This document shows, in pieces, positions 36,392 to 44,869 of a DNA stretch of 64,000 nucleotides. The notes under the pieces were generated by a model. It was given only the letters and a program-made list of their open reading frames with translations. It was not told the DNA's origin and made no database searches. Within the stretch, counting starts at the first letter, position 1; each line of letters starts with the position of its first letter. Location of the stretch: the NCBI RefSeq assembly GCF_018623035.1, contig NZ_CP076023.1, positions 2,604,001-2,668,000 of the forward strand, written 5' to 3'. A program made the translations under genes and the position numbers. The DNA comes from Cellulomonas dongxiuzhuiae (lineage in GTDB: Bacteria; Actinomycetota; Actinomycetes; Actinomycetales; Cellulomonadaceae).

Positions 36392-37009
36392 ATGCAGGTG
36401 CGTGAGCTCGCCGTCCCCGGTGCGCTGGAACTGACCCCCCGACTGTTCGGTGACGACCGGGGCGTGTTCCTCGAGTGGTTCCGCGGTGCGGACCTCGCCG
36501 AGGCGCTCGGCCACCGGTTCGAGCTGGCGCAGGCAAACCTCTCCGTGTCGTCCGCCGGCGTGCTGCGCGGCATCCACTTCGCCGACGTGCCCCCGGGCCA
36601 GGCCAAGTACGTGACGTGCCCGAAGGGCGCCGTCCTCGACGTGGTCGTCGACATCCGCGTCGGGTCGCCGACGTTCGGGCAGTGGGACTCGGTCCTCCTC
36701 GACGACGTCGACCGCCGCGCGATCTACCTGCCCGAGGGCATGGGTCACGCGTTCCTCTCCCTCGAGGACGGCTCGACCGTCGCCTACCTGTGTTCCGCGC
36801 CCTACGCGCCGGGCCGCGAGCACGGCATCCACCCCCTCGACGCCGAGATCGGGATCGCCTGGCCGACCGAGGGCCGCGACGGGCGCCCCCTGACGCACCT
36901 GCTGTCCCTCAAGGACGCCGAGGCCCCGACGCTGACCGAGGCGCAGGCCCAGGGCCTGCTCCCCGAGGCGCAGGACGTCGCCGCATTCCTCGCCTCGCTC
37001 GATGGCTGA
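36392..37009 (+). CDS. rmlC: dTDP-4-dehydrorhamnose 3,5-epimerase
   Basis: Third step of dTDP-L-rhamnose synthesis. 205 residues, cupin fold. FGDDRGVFLEWFRG, then the catalytic His in LRGIHFADVPPGQAKYVTC, DVVVDIRVGSPTFGQW, and YLPEGMGHAFLSLEDGSTVAYLC cut to its key Tyr/His region, are family marks. AGGAGG six bases upstream. Overlaps the next glycosyltransferase gene by eight bases. Confidence 0.95.
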   Translation: MQVRELAVPGALELTPRLFGDDRGVFLEWFRGADLAEALGHRFELAQANLSVSSAGVLRGIHFADVPPGQAKYVTCPKGAVLDVVVDIRVGSPTFGQWDSVLLDDVDRRAIYLPEGMGHAFLSLEDGSTVAYLCSAPYAPGREHGIHPLDAEIGIAWPTEGRDGRPLTHLLSLKDAEAPTLTEAQAQGLLPEAQDVAAFLASLDG

Positions 37010-37925
37010 CGGCGGCGTCCGCGTCGCCGCGGTCGTCGTCACCTACCAGCCCCGCCAGGACGCCCTCACGGCTCTCCTGACCGCCGTCGCGCCGCAGGTG
37101 GCTGCCGTCGTCGTGGTCGACAACGGCAGCTCGGCCCCGTGGCTAGAGGAACGGGTGACGACGCACGGTGGCGCGCTCCTGCGGCTGGGGGCCAACCTCG
37201 GCATCGCGGCGGCGCAGAACCGCGGGTGCGACGCGGTGCGCGCCGTGGGTGCCACGCACGTGCTGCTGCTCGACCAGGACTCGGTCCCGGCTCCGGACAT
37301 GGTGCAGGTGCTCGTGGCGGCCACCGCGGCGGCGCACGCGCGCGGCGACGGCCGCGTGGCGGCCGTCGGGGCCACCGGCCGCGACGACCGGGACGGTGAG
37401 CCGCCCTTCGTCTACGCCGCTCGCCGCTGGGGTCCGCGGCGCATCGACCTGCCGGACGTCCCGGGCACGTTGGTCGAGGTCGGCTTCCTCATCGCGTCGG
37501 GCACGCTGGTCGATGTGGCGGCGCTCGACGCCGTCGGGCCGATGGACGAGGGCATGTTCATCGACCACGTCGACCTCGAATGGGGCGTGCGCGCGCGCCG
37601 CGCCGGCTGGCACCTGTACGCCGTCGTGGGCGCCGAGCTGCGGCACGAGCTCGGGGAGACGCCGCGCGCCGTGCCCGGCCGCAGCCGCACCGTGCACGTG
37701 CAGTCGGTGGTGCGCAACTACTACATGACGCGCAACACGATCCGCCTGGTGCGCACGCGGAACCTGATGCCCGCCGCGTGGCGATGGGGCTACCTCTGGT
37801 GGATCACGAAGTACGTCGTGTACTACACGCTCGCGGTCGCCCCGCGGCGCGTGCGGGTGCCGCTGATGCTGCGCGGTCTGCGCGACGGTGTGCTCGGGCG
37901 CTCAGGTCCGCTGCCGGGGCGCTGA
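37002..37925 (+). CDS. GT2 rhamnosyltransferase-like protein
   Basis: 307 residues. VAAVVVTYQPRQDALTALL, VVVDNGSSAPWL, LLLDQDSVPAPDM (DQD) and MDEGMFIDHVDLEWGVRARRAGW match RfbF-type rhamnosyltransferases and the gene at 31475. The C-terminal YYMTRNTIRLVRTRNLMP segment and WWITKYVVYYTLAVAP may sit on the membrane. Its start lies inside the end of rmlC, again pairing a transferase with an Rml enzyme. Confidence 0.83.
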   Translation: MADGGVRVAAVVVTYQPRQDALTALLTAVAPQVAAVVVVDNGSSAPWLEERVTTHGGALLRLGANLGIAAAQNRGCDAVRAVGATHVLLLDQDSVPAPDMVQVLVAATAAAHARGDGRVAAVGATGRDDRDGEPPFVYAARRWGPRRIDLPDVPGTLVEVGFLIASGTLVDVAALDAVGPMDEGMFIDHVDLEWGVRARRAGWHLYAVVGAELRHELGETPRAVPGRSRTVHVQSVVRNYYMTRNTIRLVRTRNLMPAAWRWGYLWWITKYVVYYTLAVAPRRVRVPLMLRGLRDGVLGRSGPLPGR

Positions 37926-37930
37926 GCGGC

Positions 37931-37957
37931 GTCGGCTGCGGCGGAGCGCCGCCCGAC
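37931..37957. terminator. Bidirectional terminator hairpin
   Basis: GTCGG-CT-GCGGCG-GAG-CGCCGC-CCGAC: 11 paired bases with a 2-base bulge and 3-base loop, filling the whole gap between two convergent genes. Confidence 0.6.
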
Positions 37958-40459
37958 TCAGTGCGGCGCACGCACCCGCGCGGCGACCTTCGACGCCACG
38001 GCCCGCGCCCCTCCCGCCCGGTAGACGCGTCCCGCGGCCGCGAGCCGCAGGCGCCAGGCCGGCAGGTGCACGACGGCGCCCTCGTCCGGCGGGTACTGCT
38101 CGATCCACCCGCCGACAGGGCTGGCCGGCTCGTCGTCCGCGACCGGCTCCCAGGTGCTGGTGCGGCGCTCGTGCGTCACGACGTGCAGAGCGGCGTCCTC
38201 GAGGAGCTCCCGGTAGCGGTGCCCCTGCCGCTCCGGTGACCAGCGCAGCAGCGCGGACCGACGCGCGCGGCTACCGACCAGCGTGCGGTGGTGCTCGTCG
38301 CAGAGCAAGCGCTCGAGCGCTGCGATCCACGCGTCGTGATCAGCCGCGAGGTGCCCCGTCACGCCGTCCTGGATGCTCTCCCGGAAGGGCTCGGTGGGCG
38401 AGGCGACGGTCGGCGTCCCGACGAGCGCCGCCTCGAGCCACTTGATGGCGGACTTGGCCTCGTTGAACCGGCTGTCGAGCACCAACGGCGCGAGGTTGAC
38501 GTCCACGTCGCGCAGCCGCCCGGGCAGCTCGGTCCACGGCAGCATCGGGAGGCGGTGCACCCGCCGCGCGACCGGCTCGAGCGCCGCCCCGGTGCGCAGG
38601 TGCCCGCCGAGCCACAGCTCCACGTCGGGGTGCCGACGCAGCACCTCGACGACCGCCCGCTCCACCAGTGCCCAGTCGGCGTCGTGCGTCGTGGTGCCGG
38701 AGAAGTAGCCGATGCGCAGCGGGCCCGGGGTGCGCGGCCGGGTCGTCGCGCGCTCGCTGAGGCGGCCGAGCGCCGCGCCGACGCCGTTGGCGAACCGGTG
38801 CACGGGCATGCCGGTCAACGCGTGCACGTCAGCACACAGCGCCGCGGTGCTGCCGACGTAGGCGTCCGCGGCCTCGAGCGTCGTGCGGTACCGCGCGACG
38901 CCCCGCCACCAGAGGTCGAGGTCGGCCTGCCCCATGCCCTCGAGCCCGTGCACCGAGCCTCGCAGTCCGGGGTCGACGATGAGGTCGTCCACGTCGAACA
39001 GGACGGGGACCGCGCGCGGGCGCGCCCGCACCTGCGCCACGAGGTCGAGCACCTGACGTGTGGCCGGCACACGGTAGAGCACGACCGCGTCGGCCCGGTC
39101 GGCCAGGGCGGGTACCTCGGGGTCGCGGTAGTGCCGCACGTCGGTGTGCACGCCGAGCGTGCGCAGCCCTTCCGCCGGCAGATGGGCACGGTACCGCAGC
39201 GGTGCCCCCTGGATGCCTGCGACGAACAGCACCCGGTTGACCGTGGGCACCGCCCGGAGCGGCCCGGCCGGCAGCGGCGCGAGCATCTCGTCGTACACCC
39301 GCTCGAGGCCGGTCACCTGGTCCTCGAGCGTGCGCACGCTCACCTGCGGCGCGACCTCCTGCATGCGCCGCACCGCGGCGGGGTCGTCGACGAGCGCGCG
39401 CAGCGCACCGGCCAGCGCCGCGGGGTCCGCCGCCGGGACGACCACGCCGTTGACGCCGTCGACGACCACCTCCTCGGGGCCGAGGGTGTCCGTGCACAGC
39501 ACCGCCAGACCGGCGCCGAGCGCTTCACGCGTGAGGATCGAGTGGGACTCGCGCATGATCGACGGCAGCACGAGGACGTCGTGCGCGGACAGCACCTCCG
39601 CGAGCTCGCCCGGCGCGTACGACGGCCGCGCCTGGACGTGCTCTCCCAGCCCTGCGACGGCGCCCGCGTCGACGCCATGCAGGTCGATGCTCCAGCCACC
39701 GGCCGGCACCTGGGCCAGCGCGTCGAGGAGCACCGGCAGCCCCTTCATCGGGTCCGACCCGCCGGCGAACAGGAAGCGCACGCGGTCCGCCGGCGTGCGC
39801 ACGACCTCGCGCGGGACCGAGTCCGGCGGCAGTCCGTTCTCGTCGACCCGCACCCGGCGCTCGTCGACCCCGTTGGCGATCATGACCGCGGCCGCGGTCC
39901 TCGACGGCACGAGCACCAGGTCGGCGCGCGCGAGGTGCCTCCCGAGCTCCGCGTTGCGGCGCTCGAGCCAGGCGTGGTCGACCGCGCACGGGCACGCGCC
40001 GCACGAGACGGCGAGCGAGCACGGCGTGAGGTCCGGCGCGACGAGGAACTGGCGTGCGCACGTCCACCAGAAGTCGTGCATCGTCACCACGACCCGCGCA
40101 CCCGTCGCGGCCGCGACCGTGACGAGCCCGGCGCCCAGCGTCTGCAGCGCGTGCAGGTGGACGACGTCGGCGGGGTGCTCCTTGAGCCAGCGCGCGAAGT
40201 CGCCCTCGGCGCCGGGGTTCACGCTGTTGAGCGGGTCGGACCAGGACGTGAAGGGCGTGATGCGGATCCAACGCACCGGCACGCCGGCCCCGTCGACCTC
40301 GTTCCACGACTCCAGGGCCTCGCCCTCGGACAGGTGGCCGCCGTAGAGCCGTACGTCGTGCCCCCGCCCGGCGAGCCCGTGGGCGAGGCGCTGCGGCACG
40401 AGGGTGCCGCCGCTCGTGAGGTTCGGTGGGAGATGAGCCGACACGACAGCGATGCGCAC
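37958..40459 (-). CDS. Tandem GT4-GT4 fusion glycosyltransferase
   Basis: 833 residues, two GT-B transferases in one chain. Residues 1-395 are a GT4 enzyme (MRIAVVSAHLPPNLTSGGTL; FLFAGGSDPMKGLPVLLDAL; SIMRESHSILTREALGAGLAV cut to its E-x7-E type motif). Residues 410-760 are a second unit (RVLFVAGIQGAPLRYRAHLP; RIGYFSGTTTHDADWALV; NEAKSAIKWLEAALVGTPTV). The tail of about 60 residues is basic. Each half is near full GT-B size. GTG start with a -10 box TAGAAT six bases upstream. Probably builds two successive linkages of a polymer (inference). Confidence 0.83.
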   Translation of the reverse strand: MRIAVVSAHLPPNLTSGGTLVPQRLAHGLAGRGHDVRLYGGHLSEGEALESWNEVDGAGVPVRWIRITPFTSWSDPLNSVNPGAEGDFARWLKEHPADVVHLHALQTLGAGLVTVAAATGARVVVTMHDFWWTCARQFLVAPDLTPCSLAVSCGACPCAVDHAWLERRNAELGRHLARADLVLVPSRTAAAVMIANGVDERRVRVDENGLPPDSVPREVVRTPADRVRFLFAGGSDPMKGLPVLLDALAQVPAGGWSIDLHGVDAGAVAGLGEHVQARPSYAPGELAEVLSAHDVLVLPSIMRESHSILTREALGAGLAVLCTDTLGPEEVVVDGVNGVVVPAADPAALAGALRALVDDPAAVRRMQEVAPQVSVRTLEDQVTGLERVYDEMLAPLPAGPLRAVPTVNRVLFVAGIQGAPLRYRAHLPAEGLRTLGVHTDVRHYRDPEVPALADRADAVVLYRVPATRQVLDLVAQVRARPRAVPVLFDVDDLIVDPGLRGSVHGLEGMGQADLDLWWRGVARYRTTLEAADAYVGSTAALCADVHALTGMPVHRFANGVGAALGRLSERATTRPRTPGPLRIGYFSGTTTHDADWALVERAVVEVLRRHPDVELWLGGHLRTGAALEPVARRVHRLPMLPWTELPGRLRDVDVNLAPLVLDSRFNEAKSAIKWLEAALVGTPTVASPTEPFRESIQDGVTGHLAADHDAWIAALERLLCDEHHRTLVGSRARRSALLRWSPERQGHRYRELLEDAALHVVTHERRTSTWEPVADDEPASPVGGWIEQYPPDEGAVVHLPAWRLRLAAAGRVYRAGGARAVASKVAARVRAPH

Positions 40460-40465
40460 GCGGCC

Positions 40466-40471
40466 ATTCTA
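40466..40471 (-). promoter_or_regulatory. -10 element TAGAAT, leaderless promoter
   Basis: TAGAAT on the minus strand lies six bases before the GTG at 40459. It faces the promoter at 40525-40530. Confidence 0.6.
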
Positions 40472-40524
40472 CGGCGCCCCATTGACCCCTCAGACGGGCG
40501 ATCGGAGGAGTCGGACCGATGCCC

Positions 40525-40530
40525 TAGTGT
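40525..40530 (+). promoter_or_regulatory. -10 element TAGTGT, leaderless promoter
   Basis: TAGTGT lies seven bases before the ATG at 40538. Confidence 0.55.
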
Positions 40531-40537
40531 TTGCTTC

Positions 40538-40918
40538 ATGCCGATCAAGGACGACGCGGCCACGTGGCTGGACACCCTGCGCACGGTCGACCGCGAGGTG
40601 CATGCCGCCGTCGCCGCCGACGTCGAGGAACGTGAGATCGGGGCCCTCCTGGCCCGTGTCGCCGACCTCCGCTCGCAGACGGTGGCGCTGCGCGGCGCCA
40701 TCCGCGTCCGCGACCGTCTCCTGGAGGACCAGCGCATCGCCGTGCTCGAACGTGACCGGCGCGTGGCCGACCTGGAACGCCAGGTTGACGAGCTCGCCGC
40801 GCACCCGCTGCGCAGGGTGGCGCGGCAGCTCACCGACCGGGCGCTGGTCCTGCCGCGCCGTGCCGTGGCACTCCCCCGGCGGCTCGGCCGCGCCGCGGTG
40901 CGAGCGACCCGCCGATGA
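40538..40918 (+). CDS. Small coiled-coil protein, unknown function
   Basis: 126 residues without a recognised family. Residues 10-90 are strongly helical with heptad patterns (LRSQTVALRGAIRVRD, VLERDRRVADLERQVDEL), and the last 35 residues are basic and amphipathic (LPRRAVALPRRLGRAAVRAT). Such tails occur at the ends of membrane-associated glycan enzymes. Its stop overlaps the start of the next GT2 gene (ATGA), so it probably forms a complex with that transferase. Confidence 0.7.
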   Translation: MPIKDDAATWLDTLRTVDREVHAAVAADVEEREIGALLARVADLRSQTVALRGAIRVRDRLLEDQRIAVLERDRRVADLERQVDELAAHPLRRVARQLTDRALVLPRRAVALPRRLGRAAVRATRR

Positions 40919-42438
40919 CACCACACCTGTCGCTCCTGCTCGACGTCGGCGACGACCTCAACGCCGCCCTGGCCGGGATCGAGTCGACCGAGCTCGTGCG
41001 GGACGCGCGCGACGGCTCGGAGCTCCTCGTCGCCACGCGTCATCCCACCGGCCGACTCCTGCCGTGGCTGCGCGAGCTGGTGCTCGACGAGGCGGACGCG
41101 GCACGCCGCCTCGAGGCGCTTCTCGCGGCCGCGACGGGGACCTGGATCGCCGTCCTGGGCCCGGGCGACCGGCTCGAGCCTGGTGGGCTGGAGGCCGTCG
41201 GCGAGCGCCTGCGCGCCACGCCCGACGTCGACGTCCTCTACACCGATGAGCAGTGGCCCGCGCCGGGCGCGGAAGGCATCTTCACCAAGCCACGGTGGTC
41301 GCTCGAGTACGAGCGCGGCATCGACTACCTCGGGCGGCTGTGCGCCGTCCGGCGCGACCTGGCCGTCGCAGCTGGCGGGTTCACCGGTGGCACGGACGGG
41401 CCGGCCCCCGCGGGGGCGCTGGAGTGGGATCTGCACCTGCGATGCGTCGAGCGGACCGACAGCGTCGCGCACCTGCCCGTCGTCGCGGTGACGCGACCGG
41501 CGGCGCCACCGGTCGACGACGCCACCTGGGACGCCGGTCTCGCGGTCGTCGCGCGGCACCTGGCCCGGACGGGCCAGGACGCGACGACGGCGCGTGCCGC
41601 GTATCCGGGCGGCGTGGTCGTCGAACGCCTTCTGCCACGACCGCCGCTCGTGTCCGTCGTCGTCCCGACCGGCGGTGGCCGGAGGGTGGTCGGCGGCACG
41701 GAGCACCTGCTCGTCGAGCGGTGCGTGCGCGGGCTGGTCGAGCGGACGGATTACCCGGCGTGGGAGCTCGTCCTCGTGACGTCGCACGGCACCGACCCGT
41801 CCGTCGCCGCTACCGTGCGCGCCGTCGTGGGCGAGGACCGCCTGGTGGTGGTAGAGGTCCCCGGTCCGTTCAACTTCTCGCGCTCCGTCAACCACGGCGT
41901 CGCGGGCGCCCGGGGCGAGCTGGTCCTCCTCCTCAACGACGACGTGGAACCGATCGAGCCGGGCTGGCTGACCCGCATGGTCTCCGTCGCGTCGGACCCG
42001 ACCATCGGGGCTGTGGGTGCCCGCCTGGTCCTCGAGGACGGCCGCCTGCAGCACGTCGGCATCGTGGCGAACGACGACTGGGTGGCCTCGCACGTCCTGA
42101 TGTTCGAGCCCGACGGGCGCTCGCACTTCGGCCTGGGCACGCTCGACACCGACTTCGACGCCGCGACCGGTGCTTGCCTGCTGCTGCGCCGCGACCTGTA
42201 CGCGCAGGTCGGGGGCCTCGACGAGGACCTGCCGCTCAATTTCAACGACGTCGAGCTCTGCTTCAAGGTGCGGCGTACGGGCCTGCGGGTGGTGGTCACG
42301 CCGCTGGCGCACCTGCACCACTACGAGTCGTCGACGCGGGAGGCTGCAGTGCGCGACGAGGAGCTGGCGCACATGGAACGGTTCTGGCGCTGGCTCACGT
42401 GGTCCGACCCCTGGGTCAACACCCGCTCGACGGCGTAG
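40915..42438 (+). CDS. GT2 glycosyltransferase, two-part
   Basis: 507 residues. A first GT-A-like half (residues 1-235) has GTWIAVLGPGDRLEPGGLEA and DVLYTDEQW and seems degenerate at the nucleotide site. The second half is a clear GT2 catalytic domain: LVSVVVPTGGGRRVV, NFSRSVNHGVAGARGELVLLLNDDVEPIEPGWL cut here to the LNDDVEP metal motif, and GGLDEDLPLNFNDVELCFKV. This layout matches rhamnan- and O-antigen-type GT2 enzymes. Translationally coupled to the coiled-coil protein. Confidence 0.82.
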   Translation: MTPHLSLLLDVGDDLNAALAGIESTELVRDARDGSELLVATRHPTGRLLPWLRELVLDEADAARRLEALLAAATGTWIAVLGPGDRLEPGGLEAVGERLRATPDVDVLYTDEQWPAPGAEGIFTKPRWSLEYERGIDYLGRLCAVRRDLAVAAGGFTGGTDGPAPAGALEWDLHLRCVERTDSVAHLPVVAVTRPAAPPVDDATWDAGLAVVARHLARTGQDATTARAAYPGGVVVERLLPRPPLVSVVVPTGGGRRVVGGTEHLLVERCVRGLVERTDYPAWELVLVTSHGTDPSVAATVRAVVGEDRLVVVEVPGPFNFSRSVNHGVAGARGELVLLLNDDVEPIEPGWLTRMVSVASDPTIGAVGARLVLEDGRLQHVGIVANDDWVASHVLMFEPDGRSHFGLGTLDTDFDAATGACLLLRRDLYAQVGGLDEDLPLNFNDVELCFKVRRTGLRVVVTPLAHLHHYESSTREAAVRDEELAHMERFWRWLTWSDPWVNTRSTA

Positions 42439-42444
42439 GCGCGC

Positions 42445-42461
42445 CCGACCACGGGGGTCGG
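42445..42461 (+). terminator. Hairpin after the two-part GT2 gene
   Basis: CCGACC-ACGGG-GGTCGG, 6-bp stem, 7 bases past the stop. Confidence 0.5.
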
Positions 42462-42500
42462 TGACGCCGATCGGGGCGCGGGGGCCGCGCGGCATGACGG

Positions 42501-42506
42501 TACGCT
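42501..42506 (+). promoter_or_regulatory. -10 element TACGCT for the methyltransferase
   Basis: TACGCT, 56 bases before the ATG, leaving a leader that contains GGGAGG. Confidence 0.4.
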
Positions 42507-42562
42507 GACCGGTCGGCGCACGGCGCCGTGGGACGCACACACGCGCGGGAGGCAGGTCGACA

Positions 42563-43474
42563 ATGACGGACGCTCTAGGCATCGACAACGACGGCGAGCG
42601 GATGATCCCCGCGTTCCACCGGCCTTCGCTGCTGTACGCCGAGCATCTGACGCGCTACCTCGCCGCCGCCGAGATCGTCCGCGGCAAGCGCGTCCTCGAC
42701 ATCGCGAGCGGGTCCGGCTACGGCTGCAGCCTGCTCGCGGGCACCGCCGCGTCGGTCGTCGGCGTCGACGTCAGCGAGGTCGCCGTGAGCTACGCCGCGC
42801 GCACCTACGGTGCGGGGAATCTCGAGTTCCGGCACGGGGACGCGGAGAAGATCCCGCTCGAGGACGACAGCGTTGACGTCGTCGTGACGTTCGAGACCAT
42901 CGAGCACGTCGCGGACTACCACCGGTTCGTCGCCGAGATCGACCGCGTCCTCGCCCCCGGTGGCATCGCGCTCGTCTCGACGCCGAACGACCTGGAGTTC
43001 GTCGAGGGCAACCACTTCCACCTGCACGAGTTCGTGTACGACGAGCTCCTCGAGCTTCTCGCCCCGCACTTCGGGCACATCAGCCCGTACTTCCAGGCGA
43101 CGTGGCAGGCCGTGGCCATCGGTACCCTGGAGCAGTTCGCGACCGAGGGCGTCGTCCAGGCCGAGATCCACAACCTCGCACCGCTCGAGCGCGACCAGTA
43201 CCTGTACTTCTACCTGGTGTGCTCCCGCGAGCCGACGGACGCGACCGTGCCGTCCGTCCTCGCCCTGGGCGGTCACCACTCGGACCGTGCGATTCAGCAG
43301 CGCGACCTCGGCACGCAGGGCCGCATCGACGCGCTCCAGACCGCCCTCGCCCAGGCGCACCGCGACCTCGCGCAGGCGTACCACGACCTCGACACGGTGC
43401 GCGCGACGCGCAGCCACCGGATCGCGACGGGGCTGTCGTCCGTGGCGGGCCGGCTGCGCCTCGCCCGGCGCTGA
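42563..43474 (+). CDS. SAM methyltransferase with coiled-coil tail
   Basis: 303 residues. Residues 1-225 are a class I methyltransferase: VLDIASGSGYGCSLLAG (motif I), VVGVDVSEVAV, FRHGDAEKIPLEDDSVDVVV and EIDRVLAPGGIALVSTPND. Residues 240-303 form a heptad-repeat helix (ALQTALAQAHRDLAQAYHDL) ending in a basic amphipathic piece. It lies between glycosyltransferases and beside a Wzm/Wzt exporter. Methylation of a glycan end is the likely reaction; a combined cap-and-ruler role like that of WbdD is a hypothesis. Confidence 0.8.
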   Translation: MTDALGIDNDGERMIPAFHRPSLLYAEHLTRYLAAAEIVRGKRVLDIASGSGYGCSLLAGTAASVVGVDVSEVAVSYAARTYGAGNLEFRHGDAEKIPLEDDSVDVVVTFETIEHVADYHRFVAEIDRVLAPGGIALVSTPNDLEFVEGNHFHLHEFVYDELLELLAPHFGHISPYFQATWQAVAIGTLEQFATEGVVQAEIHNLAPLERDQYLYFYLVCSREPTDATVPSVLALGGHHSDRAIQQRDLGTQGRIDALQTALAQAHRDLAQAYHDLDTVRATRSHRIATGLSSVAGRLRLARR

Positions 43475-43506
43475 CCGGCGGGGCCGGTCGGGCGCTCAGC
43501 GCGCCC
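43474..43506. terminator. Two adjacent hairpins between convergent genes
   Basis: ACCGGC-GGG-GCCGGT (43474-43488) and GGGCGC-TCAGC-GCGCCC (43490-43506). The second overlaps the stop of the minus-strand GT4 gene. Confidence 0.5.
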
Positions 43507-44869
43507 GGGCGGCCCGCCACCGGTCGCGCACCTTGCCGGCCGTGTGTCGCACCCCACGCATGCGCAGGTGGCGCACGGCTGCGGCCGCGTCGTCGCGCAG
43601 CCGACGCGCCGGGCGGACAGCGTCCGCGACGGCGGGCGGGAGCCGACCGGCGTCGGCTGAGCGTCGAGGTGAGGCGCAGATCTCGGCGAGCGGCTGGAGG
43701 ACGTGCGACCACGTCATCCCGCGCGCCACGCGTCGGACGTCGGCCGCCGCCGCGGTGCGTGCCGCGTCGTCGGTGAGCAGCTCCGCGAGCGCGGCGGCGA
43801 GCGCGTGCTCGTCCTCCGCCGGGACGACGCGGCCGAGTCCCTCGTGCCGGATCAGCGGCGCGAACGCGTCGCCGTCGGTGCTGACGATCGGCAGGCCGGC
43901 CCAGAGGTAGTCGAGGATCCGGGTCCGGAAGGAGAACTCGGTCTCCACGTGCGGGAAGTGGCACGAGACGCCGAGGTCGGCGTCGAGCAAGTAGTCGGCC
44001 CGGCGCTCGTACGGCACCCACTCTTCGTTGAAGAACACGTGCGTCCCGACCAGTCCGAGCTCGTGCGCGAGCTCGCGGAGCCAGACGGCCGTCCGCATCT
44101 CCGGCACGTCCGGGTTGGGGTGACGCATACCGAGGAAGTACAGGCGCAGGCGCGGCACCCGCTCCTTGAGGAGGTCGACAGCGCGCACCAGCGTCAACGG
44201 GTCGAACCAGTTGTAGACGCCGCCGCCCCACAGGATGACGAGATCGTCCTCAGCGATGCCCGGCACCACCCCCTTGATCGCGGGTGCCGTGCGCAGCGGC
44301 TCGGCGTCGGCGACGCCGAACGGCACGAGGCGGACGAGGTCCCGCAACGAGGGGTCGGCGTCGTAGACGAGGGGGTTCAGTCGGCCCGCGGCGGCGAGGT
44401 GCCCGATCCACAGGTCACGCTGACGCGGGGAGGCGCACAGGAACACGTCACCCCGCCGCACCTGTGCGTCGAGCTCGCGCAGCGCGGACGCGAGGGACGC
44501 GTCGCGCTCCGCCAGCGGCCTGTCGCGCAGGACCTCGAGGCTCTCGATATGGAACGGGTCGTACAGGTCGACGACGAGGACCACGTCCGCATGCTGCAGC
44601 CACGGGAACGTCGCCGCAACGTACCCCTGCAGGACCACGACGTCGGCTTCCTCGACGGCGGCCCGGAACTCCCCGATCTCGACGTGCCCGATGTCGAACG
44701 CGGTCGCGGTACGGCGGCACTCACCGAACGTGAGCAGCCGGACGTCGTGCTCCGCGGACAGGAACGTCGCGATCTCCCAGGCGCGGATCGCAGGCCCGGC
44801 CATCTGCTCGGCGATCCGGTCGAGCGTGACGACCAGGACGCGCGTACGCGACGTGCCCGACGCCGTCAC
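43496..44869 (-). CDS. GT4-like glycosyltransferase
   Basis: 457 residues, GT-B fold. RVLVVTLDRIAEQMAGPAIRAWEIA opens the N-terminal domain; the C-terminal domain has LVILWGGGVYNWFDPLTLVRAV, LYFLGMRHPNPDVPEM and SFRTRILDYLWAGLPIVSTDGD with the Asp/Asp-rich donor site. The C-terminal 80 residues are basic. GTG start overlaps the wzt stop by four bases, so it belongs to the wzm-wzt operon and should help build the exported polymer. Confidence 0.82.
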   Translation of the reverse strand: MTASGTSRTRVLVVTLDRIAEQMAGPAIRAWEIATFLSAEHDVRLLTFGECRRTATAFDIGHVEIGEFRAAVEEADVVVLQGYVAATFPWLQHADVVLVVDLYDPFHIESLEVLRDRPLAERDASLASALRELDAQVRRGDVFLCASPRQRDLWIGHLAAAGRLNPLVYDADPSLRDLVRLVPFGVADAEPLRTAPAIKGVVPGIAEDDLVILWGGGVYNWFDPLTLVRAVDLLKERVPRLRLYFLGMRHPNPDVPEMRTAVWLRELAHELGLVGTHVFFNEEWVPYERRADYLLDADLGVSCHFPHVETEFSFRTRILDYLWAGLPIVSTDGDAFAPLIRHEGLGRVVPAEDEHALAAALAELLTDDAARTAAAADVRRVARGMTWSHVLQPLAEICASPRRSADAGRLPPAVADAVRPARRLRDDAAAAVRHLRMRGVRHTAGKVRDRWRAARAR

